64,000 nucleotides of DNA, taken from contig NZ_NWUW01000008.1 of assembly GCF_002746455.1 (NCBI RefSeq), positions 1 through 64,000 of the forward strand. The letters are read 5' to 3'. Shown in pieces: positions 49,043 through 56,213 of the stretch; the stretch's first letter is position 1, and every line of letters begins with the position of its first letter. Origin of the DNA: Bacillus fungorum. GTDB taxonomy: Bacteria > Bacillota > Bacilli > Bacillales > Bacillaceae_G. The notes under the pieces are model-generated. The model saw only the letters and a list, made by a program, of their open reading frames with translations, was not told where the DNA came from and did no database searches. Position numbers and translations under genes: made by a program.

Positions 49043-50689
49043 ATGTTTAATGATTTGGAGAGTAAATTACAGTCACTTTTAGAGCGAAATATTACTTCTG
49101 TTTTAGAATTAGAAAATTGGCTTTTCGATGAATTGCGTGTAAACGCTGAAATAGAAGAGAAGATAACAAGTAGTTTAATCGCCACGTATAGAGATACAGA
49201 TAACAGAAATATGCGTGATTTACATATGTATAATCAAAATACAATTCAACCACTTTTAAAAAGATACAATGCAAAATTTGACCAGAAATTTAGAGAGTCT
49301 CCGTTTTCCGGCTTATTAGATGAGAAGAAATACAGTTTTATGAAAAAAGCAAGATTGTTGAAGAGTAAAATGTTTAATGAAAAGAACATTATTCTTTCCG
49401 TTAAAGAGCAAGAGCTTATTGCGAAGTATAGAGCAATAATGTCTAACATATCGATTAATTGGAAAGGCGAGCAAAAGACGTATGCATACGTAAAAGCAAA
49501 GTTAGATAACCCCAATAGAGCTATTCGCGAAAAGGCTTGGTATGCTTTATGCGAAGCAAGGAGTATAGTGAAACCAGAAGTGGATCGTATTATGTATGAA
49601 CTTATACGATTACGGAATGAGATAGCTTTAAATGCAGGGTTTAATAATTATAGTGAATATGCTTTTAAACAAAAAAACAGAGATTACAGTATTGAAGATT
49701 GCTATAAGCTCCATGAATCTATAGAAAAGTATGTTGTACCAATTTGGAAACAGTTAGGAAGTATTTCTAAAAAGAATCTCGGTGTAAAAACGTATCGCCC
49801 TTGGGATCTTTCTCCATGTAATTTACCAAAAGTCCCATTCCAAAATGTGATTGATTTATTAAATGGTGTGGAAGAAATATTTCGAAAGACAGATTTATAT
49901 TTTTATGAGAAATTTATTCATATAAGGAAAGCTGGATGCATTGACGTAGAAGAACGTGAAAATAAAGCGCCAGGAGCTGCTTGTTTTACCTTGCCTCATA
50001 GTAAAGGGGTTTTTGTGTATTCTAATTTCAGTCCATCTTTTTATGCAATTAATGCACTGATACACGAATTGGGGCATGCATTTCATTTTTATAAACAATT
50101 TAATAATGAAAGTAGCATGCAGGAAAGGTATCTTCGTGAAGAGGTGGCTGAGCTGTATTCTCTCAGCCTTGAGTTACTAGTAATGGATAAGCTTAATATC
50201 TTTTACAAGCAAGAAGATGAATATAAAGAAGTGCAGCGAGTACAATTATATCGTACTTTGTCTTTATTACTATCATCAGTTGCAGGAGATGTATTCCAGC
50301 ATTGGATCTATACAAATCCAAACCATACATCTGAAGAGCGTGATAAAAAATATGTTGAACTATGCAAAAGGTATCAATATTCAACAGTCAACATTACAGG
50401 GTTAGAGGATGAAATCGGTGCAAGCTGGATAGAGTCATTTCACTATGTTCAGCTTCCCTTTTATAAAATTGAATACGCAATTGCACAAATAGGAGCAATG
50501 CAATTGTTTCAAATGTATCGAGAGAATCCAGAAAAAGCAATTGCTTTCTTTAAAGAGGGAGCGAGTGCAGATTGGAACCTACCTATACAAGAAATATATG
50601 AAAAGACCGGTGTCTCGTTTGACTTTTCAGAAGAAAGGATAGAAAGTACTGCAATGGTTATTTTGGATCTGCTAAACGAATTAAAATAA
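49043..50689 (+). CDS. M3-family metallopeptidase (oligoendopeptidase F-like), second copy
   Basis: 548 residues. AAGGAGAG selects the ATG at 49043 over an in-frame start at 48986, which would lie inside the ppaC terminator. HELGHAFHFYKQF begins at about H341, and REEVAELYSLSLELL supplies the third ligand. Cytoplasmic, no signal peptide. It is only distantly similar to the M3 enzyme at 8343, so they are not a recent duplication. Confidence 0.88.
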   Translation: MFNDLESKLQSLLERNITSVLELENWLFDELRVNAEIEEKITSSLIATYRDTDNRNMRDLHMYNQNTIQPLLKRYNAKFDQKFRESPFSGLLDEKKYSFMKKARLLKSKMFNEKNIILSVKEQELIAKYRAIMSNISINWKGEQKTYAYVKAKLDNPNRAIREKAWYALCEARSIVKPEVDRIMYELIRLRNEIALNAGFNNYSEYAFKQKNRDYSIEDCYKLHESIEKYVVPIWKQLGSISKKNLGVKTYRPWDLSPCNLPKVPFQNVIDLLNGVEEIFRKTDLYFYEKFIHIRKAGCIDVEERENKAPGAACFTLPHSKGVFVYSNFSPSFYAINALIHELGHAFHFYKQFNNESSMQERYLREEVAELYSLSLELLVMDKLNIFYKQEDEYKEVQRVQLYRTLSLLLSSVAGDVFQHWIYTNPNHTSEERDKKYVELCKRYQYSTVNITGLEDEIGASWIESFHYVQLPFYKIEYAIAQIGAMQLFQMYRENPEKAIAFFKEGASADWNLPIQEIYEKTGVSFDFSEERIESTAMVILDLLNELK

Positions 50690-50712
50690 GGATAGCATTT
50701 GCTATCCTTATA
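50688..50712. terminator. Bidirectional terminator between M3 peptidase and small membrane gene
   Basis: AAGGATAGC / GCTATCCTT with 4-nt loop between convergent genes. Confidence 0.8.
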
Positions 50713-50905
50713 ACTGTTTGTTCGTAGATTTTTTCTTGTTTATATAAAATGTAATAATAGCTGTAATGAGAAAAATAGGTATAGCATACACTTGCCCAAC
50801 AAACAACTTCCAGCCAACATGATTATAGCCTTGAGATGATGGAGCAATCATAGCGATTATGCAAACAATAATATAGAGTACTAGTGCAGGGATTATATTT
50901 TTCAT
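50708..50905 (-). CDS. Small two-TM membrane protein
   Basis: 65 residues with two membrane segments (about 4-22 and 36-57) and a short basic, Asn/Lys-rich tail. An ideal AAAAGGAGGTG lies just before the ATG, so it is a real gene. No family recognised. Confidence 0.7.
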   Translation of the reverse strand: MKNIIPALVLYIIVCIIAMIAPSSQGYNHVGWKLFVGQVYAIPIFLITAIITFYINKKKSTNKQL

Positions 50906-51066
50906 ATGTTCACCTCCTTTTCATATTTTTATTACATGTATATCTGTATAATACATTGTAGTTTGAGACAAGAGATATATTTTTTCAATAGTCATATAAT
51001 TAAAAGGGTTGTTTTAAAGTGGAATAGAATAGGTGTATGTAGAATGATATAGGGGTGTTATATATA

Positions 51067-52272
51067 ATGAATAATATACTAAATCGAATAAAGGAAGATG
51101 TAAGTATAGAATTATTGAATACGCTATGGCCTGATTTTAATAGGACTGCATTTGAATTATATGATGATAAGCATGTGTATGTATTTTATCATCCATTATT
51201 TTTGAAAGATGATAATGAGTACACCATTTTAAAGTGGGATGAACAATTCAAAGCTGATACATTTATCCTATTCAAAGGTTATCCGACTGCCATCGTTAAT
51301 ATGAATAGATATAAAGATTATGAATGTTTATTTGCGGTTTTAGTGCATGAACTTTTTCATTGCTATCAATATTTGAATAAAGAAAGTAGATTTCCAAATG
51401 AATCTATAGGATTTCAATATCCTATAATAGAAGAAAACATAGAATTGCGAAATAAAGAACGAATTTGTTTATATGATGCTGTTCATTGTAAGTCACAAGC
51501 TGAGAGAATTAATTATATTAAGCGATTTATTGAACTAAGAGAGCATAGAGCTAGTTTTATGAAAGAAGAGTTTATAACATATGAATGTATGGTTGAAAGC
51601 ATAGAGGGGCCTGCTTGGTATGTTGAAATGAATGCATACAATTCAGTATGCAAAAAGGATGAAAGCGAAACATTACGAAAATATAGCGGACTTATTTTAG
51701 ATGCATATGAAGCTAATTATAACATTAGGAAGAGCTGCTATAGTTCAGGAATGCTTTTATGTTTAATATTAGATGAAATCCTCCCCGAATGGAAAAAGAG
51801 CTTCTTTTATAGTGGTAAATCGTTATATACTTTTTTAAAACAAAATATAAATGTGGATTTGAGTTTAAGTAATGAAATTGTAATGAGTAAAGAAACGAAG
51901 CAAATCCTTCATTTTGTACAAAACGAAAGAGGTAAGGATATTAAGCAATTTTATGATGAAGAAGGGTATCATCTATATATTGTAGGGGATATAAAATTAA
52001 ATTCGTTTAATCCAATGAATGTAAAGTTAAACGGAAATAAAGCATTACATAAAACTTTTTTAAGTGTAAGTATACATAATAAAACATATATGATAAATCA
52101 ACCTGTTTTAGCATCTTTTGAAGAAGATTTTAAAAATATGACACAAGTTCATATCATAATGAATGAAAAACCGATAGAAACAAATAATGGTTGGAACGTA
52201 GTGGGAATTGGAGATATAGAAGCTGCGTATGAAGAAGTAGAGAGTTCTCTATTTTTATATTTAAAAAGTTAG
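51067..52272 (+). CDS. HELFH-motif putative zinc metallopeptidase, unknown family
   Basis: 401 residues from the ATG at 51067 (AGGGG upstream; a GTG at 51055 would overlap that site). LFAVLVHELFHCYQYLN (H94, E95, H98) is a zinc-peptidase motif. A possible third ligand lies in EEFITYECMVESIEGPAWYVE about 80 residues later. N-terminus begins with a helix, and the C-terminal 120 residues look like a beta-rich domain. Cytoplasmic. Followed after 20 nt by a DUF6884 gene, so the two likely share a transcript. Family not recognised. Confidence 0.6.
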   Translation: MNNILNRIKEDVSIELLNTLWPDFNRTAFELYDDKHVYVFYHPLFLKDDNEYTILKWDEQFKADTFILFKGYPTAIVNMNRYKDYECLFAVLVHELFHCYQYLNKESRFPNESIGFQYPIIEENIELRNKERICLYDAVHCKSQAERINYIKRFIELREHRASFMKEEFITYECMVESIEGPAWYVEMNAYNSVCKKDESETLRKYSGLILDAYEANYNIRKSCYSSGMLLCLILDEILPEWKKSFFYSGKSLYTFLKQNINVDLSLSNEIVMSKETKQILHFVQNERGKDIKQFYDEEGYHLYIVGDIKLNSFNPMNVKLNGNKALHKTFLSVSIHNKTYMINQPVLASFEEDFKNMTQVHIIMNEKPIETNNGWNVVGIGDIEAAYEEVESSLFLYLKS

Positions 52273-52292
52273 AAGTGAGGTAAGAAATAAAG

Positions 52293-52742
52293 ATGAAAAG
52301 GTTATGCATAATTCCATGCGGAAAGAAGAAAATTTGGGATAAGTATTCAGATTACGGGCCGATGGAGGCAAAAGATGTATATATTAGCCCATTCGGAAAA
52401 GCATGTCAGGCGTATGCAACTATGTTTTTCGAGAATTGGGTTATCTTATCGGCGAAGCATGGATTTTTAAGACCAAATGATATTGTATTAGAAAACTATG
52501 ATCTTGCGTTTGATTCAAAGAGTGATGAGATTATTAGTATGGAACAATTAAAACAACAGATGATTGAAAAGGACTTGCTTCAGTTTGATGAAATCGTTTT
52601 ACTTGCAGGAAAGAAACATAAGAAAGTAGTGAAACAATTATATCCAGAAGAAATCATTACGTATCCGTTAGCTGGGTGTAAAGGGATTGGGTATATGTTG
52701 CAGAGGTTGAAAGGGGCTGTGGGGGATGGGAAGGAATTATAG
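52293..52742 (+). CDS. DUF6884-type protein
   Basis: 149 residues. The N-terminus RLCIIPCGKKKIWDK, then ISPFGKACQAYATMFFENWVILSAKHGFLRPNDIVLENYDLAF (in pieces), matches a family with conserved C-[GS]-K-K-K and LSAKHGLL motifs. Function unproven; domains of this type are also seen in restriction/modification-like and phage contexts. GAGGTAAG precedes the ATG. Probable operon with the HELFH gene. Confidence 0.7.
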   Translation: MKRLCIIPCGKKKIWDKYSDYGPMEAKDVYISPFGKACQAYATMFFENWVILSAKHGFLRPNDIVLENYDLAFDSKSDEIISMEQLKQQMIEKDLLQFDEIVLLAGKKHKKVVKQLYPEEIITYPLAGCKGIGYMLQRLKGAVGDGKEL

Positions 52743-52786
52743 GTAACTAATGTATAATTAAGGTATGAAGATGGAGGTGATTAAGA

Positions 52787-52978
52787 GTGAAAAAGGTTTT
52801 CAAAAGTAATGTATCTAGCTTTGTTTGTATAGGTCTTGTGTTATTATTAATTGATTTTAATAACTTATCAATATTAGAATACATATTCTTAACAACAAGC
52901 ACCCTTTCTTTTGTTGCATTTTTAGTGAACTTAGCAGTTACATACTATTGTGAGAGAGAAGAAAGAAAATATACATGA
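52787..52978 (+). CDS. Small two-TM membrane protein
   Basis: 63 residues, GTG start after ATGGAGGTGATTAAGA. Two hydrophobic segments (about 12-24 and 31-55) and a charged end. Terminator at 52984. No family recognised. Confidence 0.6.
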   Translation: MKKVFKSNVSSFVCIGLVLLLIDFNNLSILEYIFLTTSTLSFVAFLVNLAVTYYCEREERKYT

Positions 52979-52983
52979 ATGTA

Positions 52984-53008
52984 AAGCCCAAATATTGGGC
53001 TTTTTTCT
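52984..53008 (+). terminator. Terminator of the small membrane gene
   Basis: AAGCCCAA / TTGGGCTT with TTTTT. Confidence 0.88.
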
Positions 53009-53098
53009 ATGTTATATTTCCGTTGAATATGTAAGGAAGAATTATTAAGGGTACTAAAATAACTTTTATAAAACGTAGAATATAGACTAGTAAACAAG

Positions 53099-53125
53099 CC
53101 TTTTTATACTTTCAAACATAGAATA
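53099..53125 (+). promoter_or_regulatory. Candidate sigma-K promoter of the Cys-rich gene
   Basis: CATAGAATA (53117-53125) is a full match to CATAnnnTA. At the -35 spacing the sequence is CC rather than AC. Confidence 0.4.
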
Positions 53126-53157
53126 TGATGAATGCTATTGAAGGGAGAGTCATATTC

Positions 53158-53346
53158 ATGGGAAACAATTGTCGTTGTAGACAGTTCCGGGATTGTAATA
53201 GATTTTGGGATGATCTAATGTTTGGAAGATGCATACGTAGAGATTGTGATGATTGTGGTTGTAAACGTAAACGTCATTGTGATTGTGATGATTGCCGTTG
53301 CAATCGTAAGCGTGACGATGATGACGATAAATGCCGCAAGTGGTAA
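53158..53346 (+). CDS. 12-cysteine mini-protein, possible spore coat or metal-binding protein
   Basis: 62 residues; GAAGGGAGAG selects the ATG at 53158. It has 12 cysteines (positions 5, 7, 13, 25, 30, 33, 35, 41, 43, 46, 48, 59), mostly as CxC or CxxC, between Arg/Asp/Lys blocks. A 12-residue unit is repeated: RDCDDCGCKRKR and CDCDDCRCNRKR. It lacks a signal peptide. Cys-rich proteins of this kind occur in B. cereus spore coats, and the sigma-K-like box upstream agrees; a zinc or copper binder is the alternative. Confidence 0.65.
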   Translation: MGNNCRCRQFRDCNRFWDDLMFGRCIRRDCDDCGCKRKRHCDCDDCRCNRKRDDDDDKCRKW

Positions 53347-53355
53347 TTTTTTTTG

Positions 53356-53386
53356 AAAGAGTACTTAAAAGTAAGTACTCCTTTTG
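53356..53386 (+). terminator. Terminator of the Cys-rich gene
   Basis: GAGTACTTA / TAAGTACTC with CTTTT tail. Confidence 0.75.
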
Positions 53387-53398
53387 TATATGAAGCTT

Positions 53399-53851
53399 TT
53401 ACATTCCATCTTGAATTAATTTTCTTTCAATTTCCCATGTATCTCGTTTTTTAATTTTTATAGCGATATTAGTTCCGCTAGATTCCTTATAAAAGATATA
53501 TCCATTGTTTTCGTTTACATATGCCAATGGTTCACCTATGCAATCTTGTGAACAAGATGTATTGATAATTTCAATTAAGGATAGTTCGCTCGGATCGTTT
53601 TTACTTGCATCTATAATAGTATCAAGGTTCGTTTTACGATAGCCTTGTAAGTTGATATGAAAAAACTGCTCTATTTCTCCTGTAATACTAGTATTCATTA
53701 CTTCAACTGAATTTTTCTTTTCTTGAAGAAATCCGTTCTCGTAAAGTAATTTTGTATATCCAAGCCATGCGATTAAAACTAGCATGATAAACATACTAAA
53801 TATTTTTAGTGTTCGAAGTCGTTTGCTAACTACCGTTTCTGAGTATTTCAT
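53399..53851 (-). CDS. Single-pass membrane protein, unknown
   Basis: 150 residues: basic N-terminus, one membrane segment (about 16-35), then an extracellular domain with SLIEIINTSCSQDCIGEP (possible disulfide pair) and YIFYKESSGTNIAIKIKKRD. N-in/C-out topology expected. TGGAGG precedes the ATG. No family recognised. Confidence 0.65.
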   Translation of the reverse strand: MKYSETVVSKRLRTLKIFSMFIMLVLIAWLGYTKLLYENGFLQEKKNSVEVMNTSITGEIEQFFHINLQGYRKTNLDTIIDASKNDPSELSLIEIINTSCSQDCIGEPLAYVNENNGYIFYKESSGTNIAIKIKKRDTWEIERKLIQDGM

Positions 53852-53940
53852 TTAGTTTAATCCTCCAATGTTTTTAATTTAAAGTATGCCTAAATACTTA
53901 CTTTTAGAAGAAGGATAGAACTTAACGAGTTCTAGATTCA

Positions 53941-53980
53941 AAAAAGAAAGCATCTGAAGTTAGATGCTTTCTTTTTTTAG
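53941..53980. terminator. Terminator of the gene ending at 53990
   Basis: AAAGAAAGCATCT / AGATGCTTTCTTT with tracts on both sides; functions on the minus strand here. Confidence 0.85.
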
Positions 53981-53989
53981 TATTTTTCA

Positions 53990-54346
53990 CTATCTGTTCG
54001 TTACTTGTTTCATAAGTGGTCTTATTTCTTTAACTGGTGGTTTTTTATCATAGGCATCAACGTAAGAAAAGTAGTAATTCAAGTTTCTGAGAAGTCCTTT
54101 TCCTATTTTAGCGCTTAAAAATGGGAATACTTGTCCAGTATAATCATCAAGAGATTTACAGTAGTATTTTTCATCTAAATATATACTGTATTTACATGTT
54201 AGTTCTACTAGTGAGTTTCCTTCATCATCAATTACTTCCTTAGAATCAATAATGTCTATTAATGCGAATTTTTCATTTAGATAAACTTTCTTCTTTTTCT
54301 CGTGTTTATTTGTGAGTATAAATACGAGACCAATGGCGTTAATCAA
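53990..54346 (-). CDS. Hypothetical protein with N-terminal hydrophobic segment (TTG start)
   Basis: About 118 residues. AGGAGG at 54353-54358 (minus strand) points to a TTG at 54346, giving MINAIGLVFILTNKHEKKKK. A longer frame to 54427 has no ribosome binding site. The remainder is soluble with LVELTCKYSIYLDEKYYCKSLDDYTG. A short membrane anchor followed by a cytoplasmic domain is likely. No family recognised. Confidence 0.55.
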   Translation of the reverse strand: MINAIGLVFILTNKHEKKKKVYLNEKFALIDIIDSKEVIDDEGNSLVELTCKYSIYLDEKYYCKSLDDYTGQVFPFLSAKIGKGLLRNLNYYFSYVDAYDKKPPVKEIRPLMKQVTNR

Positions 54347-54440
54347 ACTGTTTCCTCCTATAAAAAACGGATATTTATAAAATATATCGATATACGTTAA
54401 ATGTAAAGAGGACAGGTGAAATATCATTGATAGAAAGTTT

Positions 54441-54476
54441 AATAAGCCGATTTGGTTTTCAAATCGGCTTATTGTT
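54441..54476. terminator. Terminator-like hairpin at the end of the gene at 54475
   Basis: Perfect 14-bp arms AATAAGCCGATTTG / CAAATCGGCTTATT with a 5-nt loop. Confidence 0.75.
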
Positions 54477-55098
54477 ATTGAAATACTTGCGGGAATTGCT
54501 TTACGATTGCATTTGTTATCATGTCGGCCATTTCTAAAGCTTCTTTTTCAATTTTATCGTACAATTTTACTCCTGCTTCATAATCTTTATTTAGAAAGGC
54601 AAGTGCCTCTGCTTTTGTTAATGCTAAATGTTCATAAAACATTTTTCTGAATTCTTCTTTTTCTATATATGGGTTGATGCTAGTAAGAAACGCAACAATT
54701 TCATCACCGTTAGCGTACCATTTTTTCTCTATAGCGGCAGCTGCATTTTGGTCACCAGCTTTTGCGGCTTTAACAAGATCTGCTGCAATGACTAAGTGGT
54801 CTTTAATTAATGCACTATATTTTTTTACAGCATCCTCACCATAGAATGGTTCAAGTGACAGTCCCATATGTGTTGCATTTTGAAGAAGCCGTCCAATAGT
54901 AACGTTTACGTCAGGTAAATTGAAAACAATACTTATAATAGCTAATCTCGTCCAAGCGACATGTTGTTCCCATAAGGAACGCATATAACCTTTTAAAAAA
55001 TTCTCGTTTTTACTAATTCGGTAATTACGTACAGATGTATCAAAGTGTACATAAGGGTTATGATACGGGGAGTAATACGATTGCCAATAAGAATACAT
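54475..55098 (-). CDS. Conserved helical protein, unknown function
   Basis: 207 residues from the ATG at 55098 (AAAGGAGTG upstream; the frame open to 55203 has no second site). Tyr-rich N-terminus MYSYWQSYYSPYHNPYVHFD, then an all-helical region: LWEQHVAWTRLAIISIVFNLPDVNVTIGRLLQNATHMG and C-terminal helices rich in Glu/Lys/Ala. Looks like a four-helix-bundle protein, possibly DinB/ferritin-like in shape. No metal-ligand pattern clear enough to name. Single gene. Confidence 0.65.
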   Translation of the reverse strand: MYSYWQSYYSPYHNPYVHFDTSVRNYRISKNENFLKGYMRSLWEQHVAWTRLAIISIVFNLPDVNVTIGRLLQNATHMGLSLEPFYGEDAVKKYSALIKDHLVIAADLVKAAKAGDQNAAAAIEKKWYANGDEIVAFLTSINPYIEKEEFRKMFYEHLALTKAEALAFLNKDYEAGVKLYDKIEKEALEMADMITNAIVKQFPQVFQ

Positions 55099-55249
55099 AA
55101 ACGGTAACACTCCTTTGAACATGTATAACTCAAAGTATGATGGGAATTTATATTTAGTTACGTGTCCTCGTTTATTTTTAAAATTCGATTTGGGAAAATT
55201 CAAGTCTTTTCATTGTGATATATATAGATAAATTGAATATAAAGTAAAA

Positions 55250-55279
55250 GAGGCTCTGCAAGGGAAGTTGCAGAGCCTC
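55250..55279. other. Hairpin 1 (GAGGCTCTGCAA / TTGCAGAGCCTC)
   Basis: Perfect 12-bp arms with a 6-nt loop, followed by AAAAGGG rather than T, so not a plus-strand terminator; on the minus strand TTTTAC follows. Confidence 0.6.
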
Positions 55280-55387
55280 AAAAGGGTATTGCCGAGATGT
55301 CGGACTCGACTACGTAATATTATCATAAAACTCGCTTGAAAAAACCTGGTAAATGTGTCCAAATGAAAGTGTGTCTTTAATAAAGTC

Positions 55388-55421
55388 AAAGGGATCTGCT
55401 TCCCGCGGCAGATCCCTTTAA
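55388..55421. other. Hairpin 2 (AAAGGGATCTGC / GCAGATCCCTTT)
   Basis: Perfect 12-bp arms around an 8-nt CG-containing loop; GC-richer than surroundings. Confidence 0.6.
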
Positions 55422-55645
55422 CTAGATAATGTCGATGAGCAAAAACTCATCTGGAGTACTTTTATAGTAACAAGTGAATTTCGTTTTGTGTATTGAGAAA
55501 AAAGAATTAGATAGTTAAATGTTAAGAATCTATATTTTACCTTTTGTGATTATCACCATTTGTAGTGAGTGGATTATGGTTATAAAATGGTGATAAAATT
55601 TATAATTACATCTAAAAGTGTTATGAAATATATAATGATTAGAAA

Positions 55646-55670
55646 AGACCTGCTTATATAAGCAGGTCAA
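55646..55670. other. Hairpin 3 (near-perfect palindrome GACCTGCTTATATAAGCAGGTC)
   Basis: The sequence named in the call is a continuous palindrome of 22 bases written as two 11-base halves GACCTGCTTAT and ATAAGCAGGTC. May be an operator or cruciform-type relic as well as an RNA hairpin. Confidence 0.6.
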
Positions 55671-55780
55671 CTTAAGGGGTTTATCCAACAGAATATTTCA
55701 TATGATAACGACTGTATTGTAGTATGTCTATAAGGTTTATATTGAGAAAATTTTTGTGAATACTATATTTCGCACGTGGA

Positions 55781-55942
55781 TTAACGTTTTAAAAGTTGAG
55801 AAAGAAAATGAAAAAGCTTTCTATAAGAAAATAATGGCTGGTACTTATAATATGATTCATATTTCCACACGTCATTATTTGAGAATTGGAGTTGGTTCGG
55901 TACGTTTTTTTGCTTGACGGAACTAATATTACGATGCTTCAT
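55781..55942 (-). CDS. Small basic protein, unknown
   Basis: 53 residues from the ATG at 55942, chosen because GGAGGTGAC lies 6-7 nt upstream. Sequence MKHRNISSVKQKNVPNQLQF, a Tyr-rich middle (YESYYKYQPLFSYRK) and a basic end. No membrane segment, no family. The strong ribosome binding site is the main support. Confidence 0.5.
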   Translation of the reverse strand: MKHRNISSVKQKNVPNQLQFSNNDVWKYESYYKYQPLFSYRKLFHFLSQLLKR

Positions 55943-56213
55943 ATAGTCACCTCCTGAATTCACATGTATAAGATTAGTAGTATTCAAGGAAGAGTAATAA
56001 AATGTATATTTATTTTGAAATTCTTTTTATATGTGCTGTATTTATATTTAAAAAAAGCAACTAAAACATAGTTGTTAATCAACCTCTAACACGTAAAGAA
56101 GTATAAAAAAATGAAAAAGCAAGCTGTTAGTCATGTATTCATCACTTTCATGACGCTTAAGTGATGATATAATAGGAGTAGATGAAAGATAAAGAAAAGC
56201 AGGTGACTCTTTT

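Larger units (their letters stand above)
55204..55780. other. Gene-free interval with three strong hairpins
   Basis: No supported ORF. Contains hairpins at 55250-55279, 55388-55420 and 55646-55669, each with 10 or more paired bases. Could encode small RNAs or be relics of repeats. Confidence 0.5.
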
